A DNA stretch of 64,000 bases from Collinsella sp. (GTDB lineage Bacteria > Actinomycetota > Coriobacteriia > Coriobacteriales > Coriobacteriaceae): contig DXZT01000009.1 in assembly GCA_019419545.1 (NCBI GenBank), positions 1-64,000 on the forward strand, written 5' to 3'. A program made the position numbers and the translations under genes. Below are positions 1-9,101 of the stretch, in pieces. The notes beneath the pieces were generated by a model. The model saw only the letters and a list, made by a program, of their open reading frames with translations, was not told where the DNA came from and ran no database searches. Within the stretch, counting starts at the first letter, position 1, and every line of letters begins with the position of its first letter.

Positions 1-185
1 TATTTTCCGGTTCGACGAACAGCCGATCGTGTCAAATTTGGTCTAACAGAGCCAAACGTTTTGCCAGGGCTTTTTCTGCCTACATTAGTATTTCTTAATC
101 ATACTGAAGATACATTCGCTTTACTACATCCACATCTGGGAGCAGAATCCTTTTTGCGAAACCGTTCTGTAACAAAAGGAGTCCC

Positions 186-1088
186 ATGGATCGCAAAAAA
201 GCAATCGCGCTCTCATTTTCCGTTCCCGTCGCATGGGGCTTTTCGTATCCCCTCATGAAGATCGGCATGGACAGCATGAACGCCACGAGCATCGTCGCGC
301 TACGTTGCATCATCGCCTTTGTGGTCTGCCTGCTGCTCTTCCACAAGCACGCGTTGCGCATCAACCGCGACCTTATGGTCCGTGCCGCCATCATCGGCGC
401 CATTATGGCAACCGAGCTCACCTGCATGTGCCTGGGCTCCAGCCTCACCTCTGCCTCCACTGCCGGCTTTTTGCAGAGCCTGACGGTCGTGATCGTACCG
501 TTTGCCAACGCCGCCCTGCTGCGTCGCGCCCCCGGGCGCAAAGTGCTCGTCGGCACCGCCATCGTCACCTGCGGCATGCTGCTGCTCTCGGGCGCCGACT
601 TTACCAGCCTGAACCCGGGCGCGATCATCATGCTGCTCTCCGCCTTTGTCTACGCCGGACACATCATTGTGGCGAAGCGCTTTGTCGAAGATGTCGACCC
701 GCTGGCTCTGGGCGTTTGGCAGCTGGGCTTTGGCGGCTTGTTCTCGGGCATCGCCGCATTCACCTTTGGCGGCTTCACGCTTCCCAGTACGCCCAGCGAG
801 ATCGTGGTCGTCATTGCGCTCGCACTCATCTGCTCTGCTTACGGCTTTATCACCCAAACGCTCGTGCAGCCCCACGTGCCTGCCGAGACCACCGGTTTCG
901 CCTTCTCGCTCGAGCCGGTATGCTCCGCCGTCTTTTCGTTCTTCCTGGTCGGCGAAGTCCTGAGCCCCATCGCCTTCTTTGGCGCCGCCCTCATCCTCAC
1001 CGGCGTCATGGTGGCAACCGTCGAGCTTCCGCGCCTTCGCGCGCATGGACAGGCTCGCATGGCAGGAGCGCCCGAGCACGTCTCGTAG
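186..1088 (+). CDS. EamA/DMT-family transporter
   Basis: A 300-residue inner-membrane protein of the drug/metabolite transporter superfamily, probably exporting a small metabolite; the substrate cannot be read from sequence. It is almost entirely hydrophobic and shows the two-fold EamA architecture, with about ten helices split into halves at roughly residues 8-140 and 150-285. An early segment reading PVAWGFSYPLMKIGMD is typical of the first EamA helix. The ATG is preceded closely by AAGGAG. The last 15 residues are polar and cytoplasmic. It stands alone, with a 7-bp hairpin (1115-1137) between it and the uracil-DNA glycosylase gene. A second, only distantly similar EamA gene lies at 8132. 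Confidence 0.9.
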   Translation: MDRKKAIALSFSVPVAWGFSYPLMKIGMDSMNATSIVALRCIIAFVVCLLLFHKHALRINRDLMVRAAIIGAIMATELTCMCLGSSLTSASTAGFLQSLTVVIVPFANAALLRRAPGRKVLVGTAIVTCGMLLLSGADFTSLNPGAIIMLLSAFVYAGHIIVAKRFVEDVDPLALGVWQLGFGGLFSGIAAFTFGGFTLPSTPSEIVVVIALALICSAYGFITQTLVQPHVPAETTGFAFSLEPVCSAVFSFFLVGEVLSPIAFFGAALILTGVMVATVELPRLRAHGQARMAGAPEHVS

Positions 1089-1114
1089 ACCCCGCTCTTC
1101 ATACAGCCGTGGCA

Positions 1115-1137
1115 TAAAGGCAACCGGTGCGCCTTTA
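1115..1137 (+). terminator. small hairpin after EamA gene
   Basis: Arms TAAAGGC and GCCTTTA pair perfectly over 7 bp around a 9-nt loop, 26 bases past the EamA stop codon. There is no strong U tract, so it is a weak terminator candidate only. Confidence 0.35.
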
Positions 1138-1176
1138 CAATAGATGCAAACAGAGCATCTGACGTAAAGGAGCCCC

Positions 1177-1902
1177 ATGGACGCCGCAACCCGCGACCGC
1201 AACATAGCAACTTGGTTGGGCGATGCACCGCAGCCGGTACGTGACACTACGAACCAGCTGCTCGAGCGCATCGCCCTTTTGCGTGCCGAGCAGACTATCT
1301 ACCCGGCACAAGACGACATCCTCAATGCCCTCGCCTACACGCCGGCCGACCAGGTCAAGGTTGTCATCTTGGGTCAGGACCCCTATCACGGACCCAACCA
1401 GGCAATGGGGCTGTCGTTCTCGGTCCCCGCGACGCAAACCAAGTTGCCGCCGAGCCTGCGCAACATCTATAAGGAACTCAAAGCCGATCTGGGTTGCCCC
1501 ATTCCCGCCACGGGAGACCTAACCCCATGGGCACAACAGGGCGTCCTGCTCCTCAACACTACGCTCACCGTGCGCGAGCATGCCGCGAACTCGCACGCCA
1601 AACTGGGCTGGAGCACGCTCACCGACTACGTTATCGAACGCTGCTGCCAGCTGCCCCAACCGGTAGTCTTTTTGGCATGGGGCCGCTTTGCCCAGCAGAT
1701 GGTCGAAGGCAAGCTCGCCGCTACCGGCGCGGGCAAGGCAACCGGCAAGTTCTGCCTGGCCTCTACGCACCCTTCGCCGCTTTCGGCCAACCGTGCCACG
1801 GCAGAACTCCCCGCCTTTATGGGGTCGCGCCCCTTCTCCGCTGCCAATCGGCTACTCGAACAACACGGCTCGGCCCCCGTCAACTGGACTTGCCTCGACT
1901 AA
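1177..1902 (+). CDS. ung: uracil-DNA glycosylase, family 1
   Basis: Removes uracil from DNA by cleaving the N-glycosidic bond, the first step of base excision repair. At 241 residues it is a normal family-1 length. The water-activating loop GQDPYHGP is at residues 66-73 (catalytic Asp68), the uracil-recognition segment LLLNTTLTV is near residues 124-132, and the DNA-intercalating loop HPSPLS is at 198-203. The ATG follows AAAGGAG with good spacing. It is monocistronic and convergent with the short-chain dehydrogenase gene, sharing a hairpin terminator. Identification is secure. Confidence 0.98.
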   Translation: MDAATRDRNIATWLGDAPQPVRDTTNQLLERIALLRAEQTIYPAQDDILNALAYTPADQVKVVILGQDPYHGPNQAMGLSFSVPATQTKLPPSLRNIYKELKADLGCPIPATGDLTPWAQQGVLLLNTTLTVREHAANSHAKLGWSTLTDYVIERCCQLPQPVVFLAWGRFAQQMVEGKLAATGAGKATGKFCLASTHPSPLSANRATAELPAFMGSRPFSAANRLLEQHGSAPVNWTCLD

Positions 1903-1918
1903 AAATCGATATACCAAA

Positions 1919-1950
1919 AACGCGCCCGACGGCTTTCCATCGGGCGCGTT
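1919..1950. terminator. bidirectional terminator between ung and SDR genes
   Basis: An 11-bp perfect stem, AACGCGCCCGA / TCGGGCGCGTT, with a 10-nt loop. The left side is preceded by AAAAA, which gives a U tract on the minus strand; the right side has a short T run. It sits between two convergent genes and touches the end of the minus-strand gene. Confidence 0.85.
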
Positions 1951-1952
1951 TC

Positions 1953-2633
1953 CTATTCGGGCCAAATAAATTGCGTGCGGCCGGCCTCGCCGCCATCGAT
2001 CAACAGGCTCTGCCCGGTCATAAACCGGTTGGTCACGCCCACAAAGTAGATCCACTCGGCGATCTCTTGGGCAGTGGCCCAGCGCTTAAGCGGCGTGAGC
2101 TCCATAATCTGGCTCCACAGGTGTTCGTCTTCCATCACACAACGGTTGAGCGGCGTGATAACGCCACCCGGGTCCACACTGTTGGCAATGGCCTGCGGCG
2201 CCAGACGGTTTGCAAGGTTCTTGGTGTAGGCGATAACGCCACCCTTGCTGGCGGCATAGGCGGGAAACTCCGATCCCGTATGCCCGCTCGCCGACCCCAC
2301 ATTGACCACGGATTTGATAGCCGGCGCCGGCCTGGCGGCAAGCCCCTCCCCCACAAAGGCGTAACGCTCGGTCACGTTGATGGTGCCACACAGGTTGGCA
2401 GCGATGTCGTCGGCCGAATCCTGCGTACCGGCAACGTTCACGATTACCTGAGGCTCAAGGTCGCCTGGAAACGAGTCCGGCTCGCGGACATCAACGATCA
2501 GATGGCGGTAGCGCTCGTGTTTGATCGCCGCCGGCAGCAGATCAAAGACCACGACCTCGTGGCCCTCGTCCAAAAAGCGCTGCACGCACGCGGCTCCGAT
2601 ACCGCCCGAAGCGCCCGTGATCAAAACCCGCAT
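1953..2633 (-). CDS. short-chain dehydrogenase/reductase (SDR)
   Basis: A 226-residue NAD(P)-dependent oxidoreductase with a single Rossmann fold. The cofactor motif TGASGGIG is at residues 6-13, an NVAG motif at about 66-69, and the catalytic pair Tyr126/Lys130 lies in YAASK, with a Ser at about 114-116. Acidic Asp31 after the second strand suggests a preference for NAD. The substrate is unknown; the GGVITP segment after the active site is usual for classical SDRs. The next gene upstream on the same strand (VUT transporter) ends 10 bases before this start, so the two are probably co-transcribed. Confidence 0.88.
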   Translation of the reverse strand: MRVLITGASGGIGAACVQRFLDEGHEVVVFDLLPAAIKHERYRHLIVDVREPDSFPGDLEPQVIVNVAGTQDSADDIAANLCGTINVTERYAFVGEGLAARPAPAIKSVVNVGSASGHTGSEFPAYAASKGGVIAYTKNLANRLAPQAIANSVDPGGVITPLNRCVMEDEHLWSQIMELTPLKRWATAQEIAEWIYFVGVTNRFMTGQSLLIDGGEAGRTQFIWPE

Positions 2634-2642
2634 ACTTGCTCC

Positions 2643-3365
2643 TTAGGCGGTTGCGTGGCGCTCGAGGTACTCGGCGCCCACATTCTCACGCTCCCAGCCA
2701 CGCACGACCTTGTAGCCCACGGGGCTCAGGAAGACCTCGCACAGCAGCTCGGCGATGGCACCCGTCAGCGAGCACATAAGGACCTGCACCCAGGTCCAAC
2801 CAAAGAACGTGTGGCTCACCACAATGGCAAAGACCAAGTTATCGATAAACTGGCCAACACCCGTGGACACATAGGAGCGGAAGGCAAAGCTCGCAAAGTT
2901 ATTCTTTTTGAGCATACGGCCAAGCGACTGGTTGAGCGTGGAGTTAACCACGGCAGAAACGAGCATTGCCAGCGAAGAGCCCAGCACCACGTACCAGGTG
3001 CCACCGATGGTGGCGTTAAGGGCGGTGTTGACCTCGATCATGCCCGTGTCGTAGTAAGCGCCCCACATGCCGGGCGTGAGCGAGCACGCCCAAAAGCACA
3101 GGCTGACGGCGAGGTTGACCAGCAGCGCGAGGATAGAGATTTTGATGGATGCCTTGGCGCCAAAGCGCTTGCAGATCATGTCCTGGCACAAAAACGAGAC
3201 CCAGCTCACCACAAAGCCGCAATCGAGTGCCAGATACGGCAAGCTGATAAGCTCTTTGTTGGCCAGCAGGTTCATCATGATGACGCTCACGAAAAACAGC
3301 GAAACCGTTGCCGCGGGAATGCTCCGCAACAGGACCTTGTAGTCCTCCATGACCTTCTTGATCAT
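2643..3365 (-). CDS. VUT family (YhhQ-like) queuosine precursor transporter
   Basis: A 240-residue integral membrane protein resembling the VUT/YhhQ family, several members of which import the queuosine precursors preQ0 or preQ1. About six hydrophobic segments are visible. Family-like features are the N-terminal SVIMMNLLANKE and the motif DMICKRFGAKAS in a polar loop. AAAGGAG precedes the ATG. The leader just upstream contains a possible pseudoknot resembling a preQ1 riboswitch (3376-3421), which would fit the assignment. The family call is good; the exact substrate is inferred from homologues. Confidence 0.8.
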   Translation of the reverse strand: MIKKVMEDYKVLLRSIPAATVSLFFVSVIMMNLLANKELISLPYLALDCGFVVSWVSFLCQDMICKRFGAKASIKISILALLVNLAVSLCFWACSLTPGMWGAYYDTGMIEVNTALNATIGGTWYVVLGSSLAMLVSAVVNSTLNQSLGRMLKKNNFASFAFRSYVSTGVGQFIDNLVFAIVVSHTFFGWTWVQVLMCSLTGAIAELLCEVFLSPVGYKVVRGWERENVGAEYLERHATA

Positions 3366-3375
3366 TATGTACTCC

Positions 3376-3421
3376 TTTGGTTTTAGGTTTAACGAGCAGG
3401 ATATCGGACCCGAACTGCTCG
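3376..3421 (-). promoter_or_regulatory. possible preQ1-type riboswitch / leader pseudoknot
   Basis: Read on the minus strand, a 7-bp stem CGAGCAG/CTGCTCG encloses a 15-nt loop containing GGGT. It is followed directly by an A-rich tail (TTAAACCTAAAACC) and then the Shine-Dalgarno AAAGGAG of the VUT gene. Hairpin plus A-rich tail with loop-tail complementarity (GGT/ACC) is the layout of a type-I preQ1 aptamer. The match to the published consensus could not be scored here. Confidence 0.3.
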
Positions 3422-3521
3422 GACGCCCCGGTCTTGAGACGACGGTGGGTATGATAGCCGCTCACACGGCATCAGGCAAGCAACCGGCGCGGCAGCCCCG
3501 CAGGGCCACCGCGCCGATGCG

Positions 3522-5135
<1,614 letters not shown>

Positions 5136-5278
5136 GCGGATCCTTTCTTGCATTGAGTGCATTACGTCGTTGTAACCGTATTATTGTAGCCGCGAAATCC
5201 CGCTCTAGGGCACCTATCAGGACAAATTCATCAGTCAGAACGTGAACGGCTAGTTATCGAAAGTATTCTGCAGCAGAC

Positions 5279-5577
5279 TGTCTCAATCTGTAACAGCAGG
5301 CGACTCAAAACGGACCCAGATGTTACAGATTGAGACAAACGAACTTGTCCGCCGGCACAATCTCAATCTGTAACACCTGACCGCCCAAATTGGGTCTAGC
5401 TGTTACAAATCGAGATAAACGGAAAGGCAGGCAGCCAATGTCTCGTTCTGTAACATCTAGCCGCGCAAATCGACTCTTACTGTTACAGATTGAGACAAAT
5501 AGGCAGGCGGGAAAATAACATCTCAATCTGTAACAGCTGGCGACCAAAAACGGACCCAGATGTTACAGATTGAGATT
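5279..5577. repeat. 80-bp periodic array of alternately inverted 15-bp arms
   Basis: Eight arms alternate in orientation: TCTCAATCTGTAACA (or a close variant) at 5281, 5361, 5441 and 5521, and its reverse complement at 5321, 5401, 5481 and 5561. Each pair encloses exactly 25 nt, and successive pairs are separated by exactly 25 nt. The array therefore has a strict 80-bp period and a 40-bp arm spacing. Unit 1 extends to 17 perfect base pairs. The enclosed 25-mers of units 1 and 4 are nearly identical; units 2 and 3 are diverged relatives. Units 2 and 3 each carry two arm mismatches. The array fills the gap between prfC and the GntR operon, which otherwise holds no gene. Confidence 0.85.
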
Positions 5578-5640
5578 GTTTTGGAGCAAGCGCGGCGTCG
5601 ATGGGCTATTCCACATTTAGCTCTTGCATAACTGTGCATA

Positions 5641-5674
5641 GTGTATATATACTGTGCTTACCGGTTATATACAC
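5641..5674. promoter_or_regulatory. candidate operator of the GntR/YtrA regulator
   Basis: GTGTATATA (5641-5649) and TATATACAC (5666-5674) form a perfect 9-bp inverted repeat with a 16-nt spacer, ending 26 bases before the GTG start of the GntR gene. YtrA-type regulators commonly repress their own operon through palindromes of this kind. A promoter probably overlaps it. Confidence 0.6.
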
Positions 5675-5700
5675 GTGTAGCCCACAGCTAAGGAGCCGCT

Positions 5701-6081
5701 GTGGACATCATCCTATCCAACTCGAGCGATAAGCCCATATACGAACAGATATCCTCGCAGGTCAAAGCTCAAATCCTTTCGGGCACGCTCACTGCGGGAG
5801 CCAAACTCCCCAGCATCCGTGCACTCGCGAGCGACCTGGGTGTGAGCGTCATCACCACCAAGCGCGCCTACGCCGACCTAGAGCAACTCGGGTTTATCTG
5901 CACCGTGCAGGGCAAGGGCTGCTTTGTCGCCGAGGGCAACCAGGAACTCTTGCGCGAAAACCAGCTCTGCCATATCGAAGAGCTACTTGCGAAAGCGGCG
6001 AGCCAAGCCGAAACCCTGGGCGTCACGCGCGACAAACTGCACGAGATGCTCGACCTGGTAGCCCCCGAAACCATGCAGTAG
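5701..6081 (+). CDS. GntR-family regulator, YtrA subfamily
   Basis: A short regulator (126 residues) with a winged helix at residues ~8-78, including the segment AGAKLPSIRALASDLGVS, and a C-terminal helical tail of only ~45 residues instead of a ligand-binding domain. This is the YtrA subfamily layout. The start is GTG with AAGGAG upstream. It is followed after 23 bases by an ABC ATPase and its permease, the usual partners of YtrA regulators, so it probably represses the whole three-gene operon via the inverted repeat at 5641-5674. The inducing signal cannot be read from sequence; cell-envelope stress is common in the family. Confidence 0.9.
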   Translation: MDIILSNSSDKPIYEQISSQVKAQILSGTLTAGAKLPSIRALASDLGVSVITTKRAYADLEQLGFICTVQGKGCFVAEGNQELLRENQLCHIEELLAKAASQAETLGVTRDKLHEMLDLVAPETMQ

Positions 6082-6104
6082 CCATCTGCAAGAAAGGCTA
6101 TACC

Positions 6105-6986
6105 ATGCAAAACCTTTTAGAACTCAAAGGCATCTCACGCCGTGTGAGCGACCGCTTTTCACTACGCGACGTCACGCTCGCTGTGGAGCCCGGCCAGATC
6201 GTTGGCTTTGTAGGCGCAAACGGCGCCGGCAAGACAACGACCATTCGCGCCGCGCTCGGGCTTATAAAGCTCGATGCCGGCGAGGTGCACCTGTTTGGGC
6301 AGCGCTGTGGCGCCGACGCGCCCGATGAATCGCAACGCCATCTACGCTCCCGCGTCGGTCTTGTCCTGGACACGTGCCCCTTCCCCTCCACGCTCAGGGT
6401 GGGCCAGATCGAGTCGCTCGTAGGCCCGGCGTACCCCACGTGGGACCGCGAAACGTTCGCCGGATTCATCAACCGATTTGGCCTCGATCCCAAGACAAAG
6501 GTCAAGGACCTCTCCCGCGGCATGGGCATGAAACTGCAGCTTGCCTGTGCACTCAGCCACAATGCCAAGCTGCTCGTTTTGGACGAAGCCACCGCGGGCC
6601 TCGATCCCATGGCACGCGAGGAACTGCTTGATGAGCTGCTTGCCTTTGTCGCCGACGGCCAGCACAGCGTGTTACTCTCGAGCCACATTACGTCCGACCT
6701 CGATCGCACCGCTGATCGCGTCATCTGCATCGAAAATGGCTCGATTATTTTTAATCTGCCGCGCGAGGACATTACCGACCGCGCCGGCATCGCCCACTGC
6801 ACCCAAGCACAGGCCGCCGAGCTTATGGCTTGCGTCGAAGGTGCCCGTGCCGCCCACCACGCCTATAGCGTGGACGTGCTCGTGCCCAACCGTCGCGAAA
6901 CGCTCGAGGCCTTCCCCGAGATTCCCTGCGATCGGGCAACCATTGACGACTATCTGCGCCTCATGCTGAAAGGGGCTTCGAAATGA
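6105..6986 (+). CDS. ABC transporter ATP-binding protein
   Basis: A 293-residue ATPase that powers the membrane protein encoded next. Walker A is GANGAGKTTT at residues ~38-47; the signature is the variant LSRGMGMKLQLA, and Walker B with the catalytic Glu is LLVLDEATAGLD. A switch-like SSHITSDLDR segment follows, and the C-terminal ~70 residues are an accessory domain typical of ABC-2 type exporters regulated by YtrA proteins. AGAAAGG lies upstream of the ATG. Its stop overlaps the permease start by 4 bases, indicating translational coupling. Confidence 0.93.
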   Translation: MQNLLELKGISRRVSDRFSLRDVTLAVEPGQIVGFVGANGAGKTTTIRAALGLIKLDAGEVHLFGQRCGADAPDESQRHLRSRVGLVLDTCPFPSTLRVGQIESLVGPAYPTWDRETFAGFINRFGLDPKTKVKDLSRGMGMKLQLACALSHNAKLLVLDEATAGLDPMAREELLDELLAFVADGQHSVLLSSHITSDLDRTADRVICIENGSIIFNLPREDITDRAGIAHCTQAQAAELMACVEGARAAHHAYSVDVLVPNRRETLEAFPEIPCDRATIDDYLRLMLKGASK

Positions 6987-7681
6987 AACGCGCCTTTATG
7001 TCCGAGCTCGCTATCGTTCGCACGCTCGTCCCGAGCATCTCGGGCGTCGGCCTGTTCATATTCGTCGTGCTGACCCTTGCCAACGCATCGGACGGCGATT
7101 CCGGCATGAGCGCTGGCGCCTGCGCGGTCAGTGCCATGTCACCCATCATGGTCATGAGCTCGCTGGCCGGCTTCGACAATCAAAACGGTTGGGAGCGCTA
7201 TCGCGCAACGCTGTCTCTCTCGCGTAAAGACATCATCTGCGCACGCTACCTGAGCATCATTGTCTTCTCGGCTGTCACGGCGTGCGCCGCCGCGCTTCTG
7301 AGCATCGTCTCCTTCCCGCTCTTCAACAGCGCGGGTATCCCGTTGACGGGACAGATTGTCTTTGAGATTGCAATAGCCTCAGCAGCATCAATGCTCATCT
7401 CCCTCATGATGGTGTTTTTGGCGCAGCCGCTGTTCTTTCGCTTTGGACACATGGAGGCGCTGCGCCTATCCGTTGGTCTGTTTGCCATGCTCGGATGCCT
7501 TGCCATGGCCACGCTGAGCTCCTCCAACCCCATCAGCAACTGGCTCATGTCGATTGCCGGAGCGAATCCCGATCCCGCCGTTCTGGGCTGTCTGTGTGCA
7601 GGCATCGCCGCACTTACCCTCGCGCTATGTGCAATCAGCTGCGCTGTCAGCACCAAGGTTTATCGAGTACGCGATCTGTAA
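6983..7681 (+). CDS. ABC-2 type membrane permease
   Basis: A 232-residue protein with about six predicted transmembrane segments, encoded in a 4-base overlap with the preceding ATPase. It is the probable membrane partner of that ATPase. Segments such as GVGLFIFVVLTLAN and the polar loop FDNQNGWERYRATLSLSRKDIICARY resemble the ABC2_membrane_5 type of small permease found with YtrA regulators. The substrate is unknown. It is the last gene of the operon; a 450-base non-coding stretch follows. Confidence 0.85.
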   Translation: MKRAFMSELAIVRTLVPSISGVGLFIFVVLTLANASDGDSGMSAGACAVSAMSPIMVMSSLAGFDNQNGWERYRATLSLSRKDIICARYLSIIVFSAVTACAAALLSIVSFPLFNSAGIPLTGQIVFEIAIASAASMLISLMMVFLAQPLFFRFGHMEALRLSVGLFAMLGCLAMATLSSSNPISNWLMSIAGANPDPAVLGCLCAGIAALTLALCAISCAVSTKVYRVRDL

Positions 7682-7810
7682 TCGACAGCTAAAAAAGCTT
7701 AGGTGGTACCCCGCTTATTTTTTCAATGAAACAAGGCGGCATAGCGTCACCACCGCCCCTCACAGCAGGCCGTCTAGTTCTTGGCAACCAAAAAGACACC
7801 GTCAGCATAT

Positions 7811-7992
7811 CGAAGGTGAATACTTTTCCGAGAAGTGAACGAGTAAAAACAGCGCCCTGTAGCATCGACATTTTTAAGGACTCAATTCCTGCGGTTTTTG
7901 TCTAAGAATCCTGCAGTTTTGTTCGAAAAAAGTGTGCATGTTCCAGGGGTCCAGATTTACTCGTTCACTTCGCGGAAAACCATTCACCTTCG
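7811..7992. repeat. 182-bp element with 37-bp imperfect terminal inverted repeats
   Basis: The left arm 7811-7847 and right arm 7956-7992 are reverse complements with three mismatches; the right arm begins TTTACTCGTTCACTTC. The 108-bp centre holds a short degenerate tandem pair, ATTCCTGCGGTTTTTGTC and AATCCTGCAGTTTTGTTC. No ORF fits inside. This is the only structure seen in the 450-base gap (7682-8131) between the ABC permease and the second EamA gene. It could be a miniature inverted-repeat element or a long hairpin. Confidence 0.7.
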
Positions 7993-8131
7993 ATTCGAGC
8001 CTTAACCAAATGCCCTCTCGAACTATGGCCCCTGTCTCACCACAGCGATATCAAAGCTTCATGGCGGGACGGCATCATCGGACGAGCGCCGCAAATCTGG
8101 CGCGGTTGTTCTTTGGGGAGGCATTTCACCC

Positions 8132-9007
8132 GTGTCGTGGGTCGCAGCAGCATTTGTGTCGGCTTTCTTTGCCGGCATCACATCTGTCCTGGCCAAATGC
8201 GGCATCAAGCAGACCGACTCCGATGTCGCGACGGCCATTCGCACCTGCGTGGTGCTCGTTTTCGCCTGGGCAATGGCGGGCATTTCTGGATCCATTGGAA
8301 CCATCGGCAGCATCGAACCCAGATCTTGGCTCTTTCTCGTCCTCTCGGGACTCGCTACCGGCGCTTCGTGGATCTGTTACTTTAAGGCGTTGGGCATCGG
8401 AGACGTCAATAAGGTCGTACCGGTCGACAAGATGAGCACCGTACTCGCCGCACTGATTGCCATCGTGCTTTTTGGCGAGACGAGCAACCTTGCGGTTAAG
8501 CTCGTGGGAACCGCTGTCATCACCCTCGGCACGTTTTTAATGATCGAGAAGAAGCAGTCTGCCGGACCCGAGCGGCAGCAAGACCGGACCTGGCTCGCTT
8601 ACGCCCTCGGCGCAGCCGTGTTCGCGGCGCTCACGTCCATCCTTGCCAAGGTTGGCATCGAAGGCGTCGAGTCCAACCTGGCCACGGCAATCCGTACCTG
8701 TGTGGTACTGGTTATGGCATGGGCGATCGTGGCAGCCAAGGGAAAACTGGATCAGGTCGCGCACGCTGACCGGCGCGAACTCACATTTCTCGCAACATCG
8801 GGCATCGCGACCGGAGCATCGTGGCTGCTCTATTACTACGCCATCGCCACAGGCCAGGTGAGCGTCGTGGTGCAGATCGACAAACTATCGATTGTCGTAT
8901 CGGTACTATTTGCGCGCCTGGCATTCAACGAAAAACTCTCACGACGCAGCGTCATCGGTCTCGCCCTCATCGTACTGGGCACCGCCGCGCTCGCAGTTTG
9001 GAAGTAG
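8132..9007 (+). CDS. EamA/DMT-family transporter
   Basis: A 291-residue inner-membrane transporter with two clearly homologous EamA halves. Segments reading AAFVSAFFAGITSVLAKCGI (N half) and AVFAALTSILAKVGIEGV (C half), each followed by LATAIRTCVVLV or VATAIRTCVVLV, show the internal duplication. About ten helices are predicted. The GTG start is supported by GGGGAGG about 10 bases upstream. It is monocistronic and converges on the chloride-channel gene. The substrate is unknown. Confidence 0.9.
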   Translation: MSWVAAAFVSAFFAGITSVLAKCGIKQTDSDVATAIRTCVVLVFAWAMAGISGSIGTIGSIEPRSWLFLVLSGLATGASWICYFKALGIGDVNKVVPVDKMSTVLAALIAIVLFGETSNLAVKLVGTAVITLGTFLMIEKKQSAGPERQQDRTWLAYALGAAVFAALTSILAKVGIEGVESNLATAIRTCVVLVMAWAIVAAKGKLDQVAHADRRELTFLATSGIATGASWLLYYYAIATGQVSVVVQIDKLSIVVSVLFARLAFNEKLSRRSVIGLALIVLGTAALAVWK

Positions 9008-9101
9008 CGCCGATACCGAACGAAATCCAGTCCACCCGCAAATCCGTGACACAGCGCCCGCACCGGACTTGAGATGTTTGTACTGACCGCGCGCTGCCGT
9101 G

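Noticed and set aside
1494..3386. 630-codon open frame covering ung, SDR and VUT genes
   Set aside because: It is a shadow of three recognisable genes in other frames, typical of high-G+C DNA.
5279..5577. CRISPR array
   Set aside because: Arms alternate in orientation, spacers resemble each other, and there are no cas genes.
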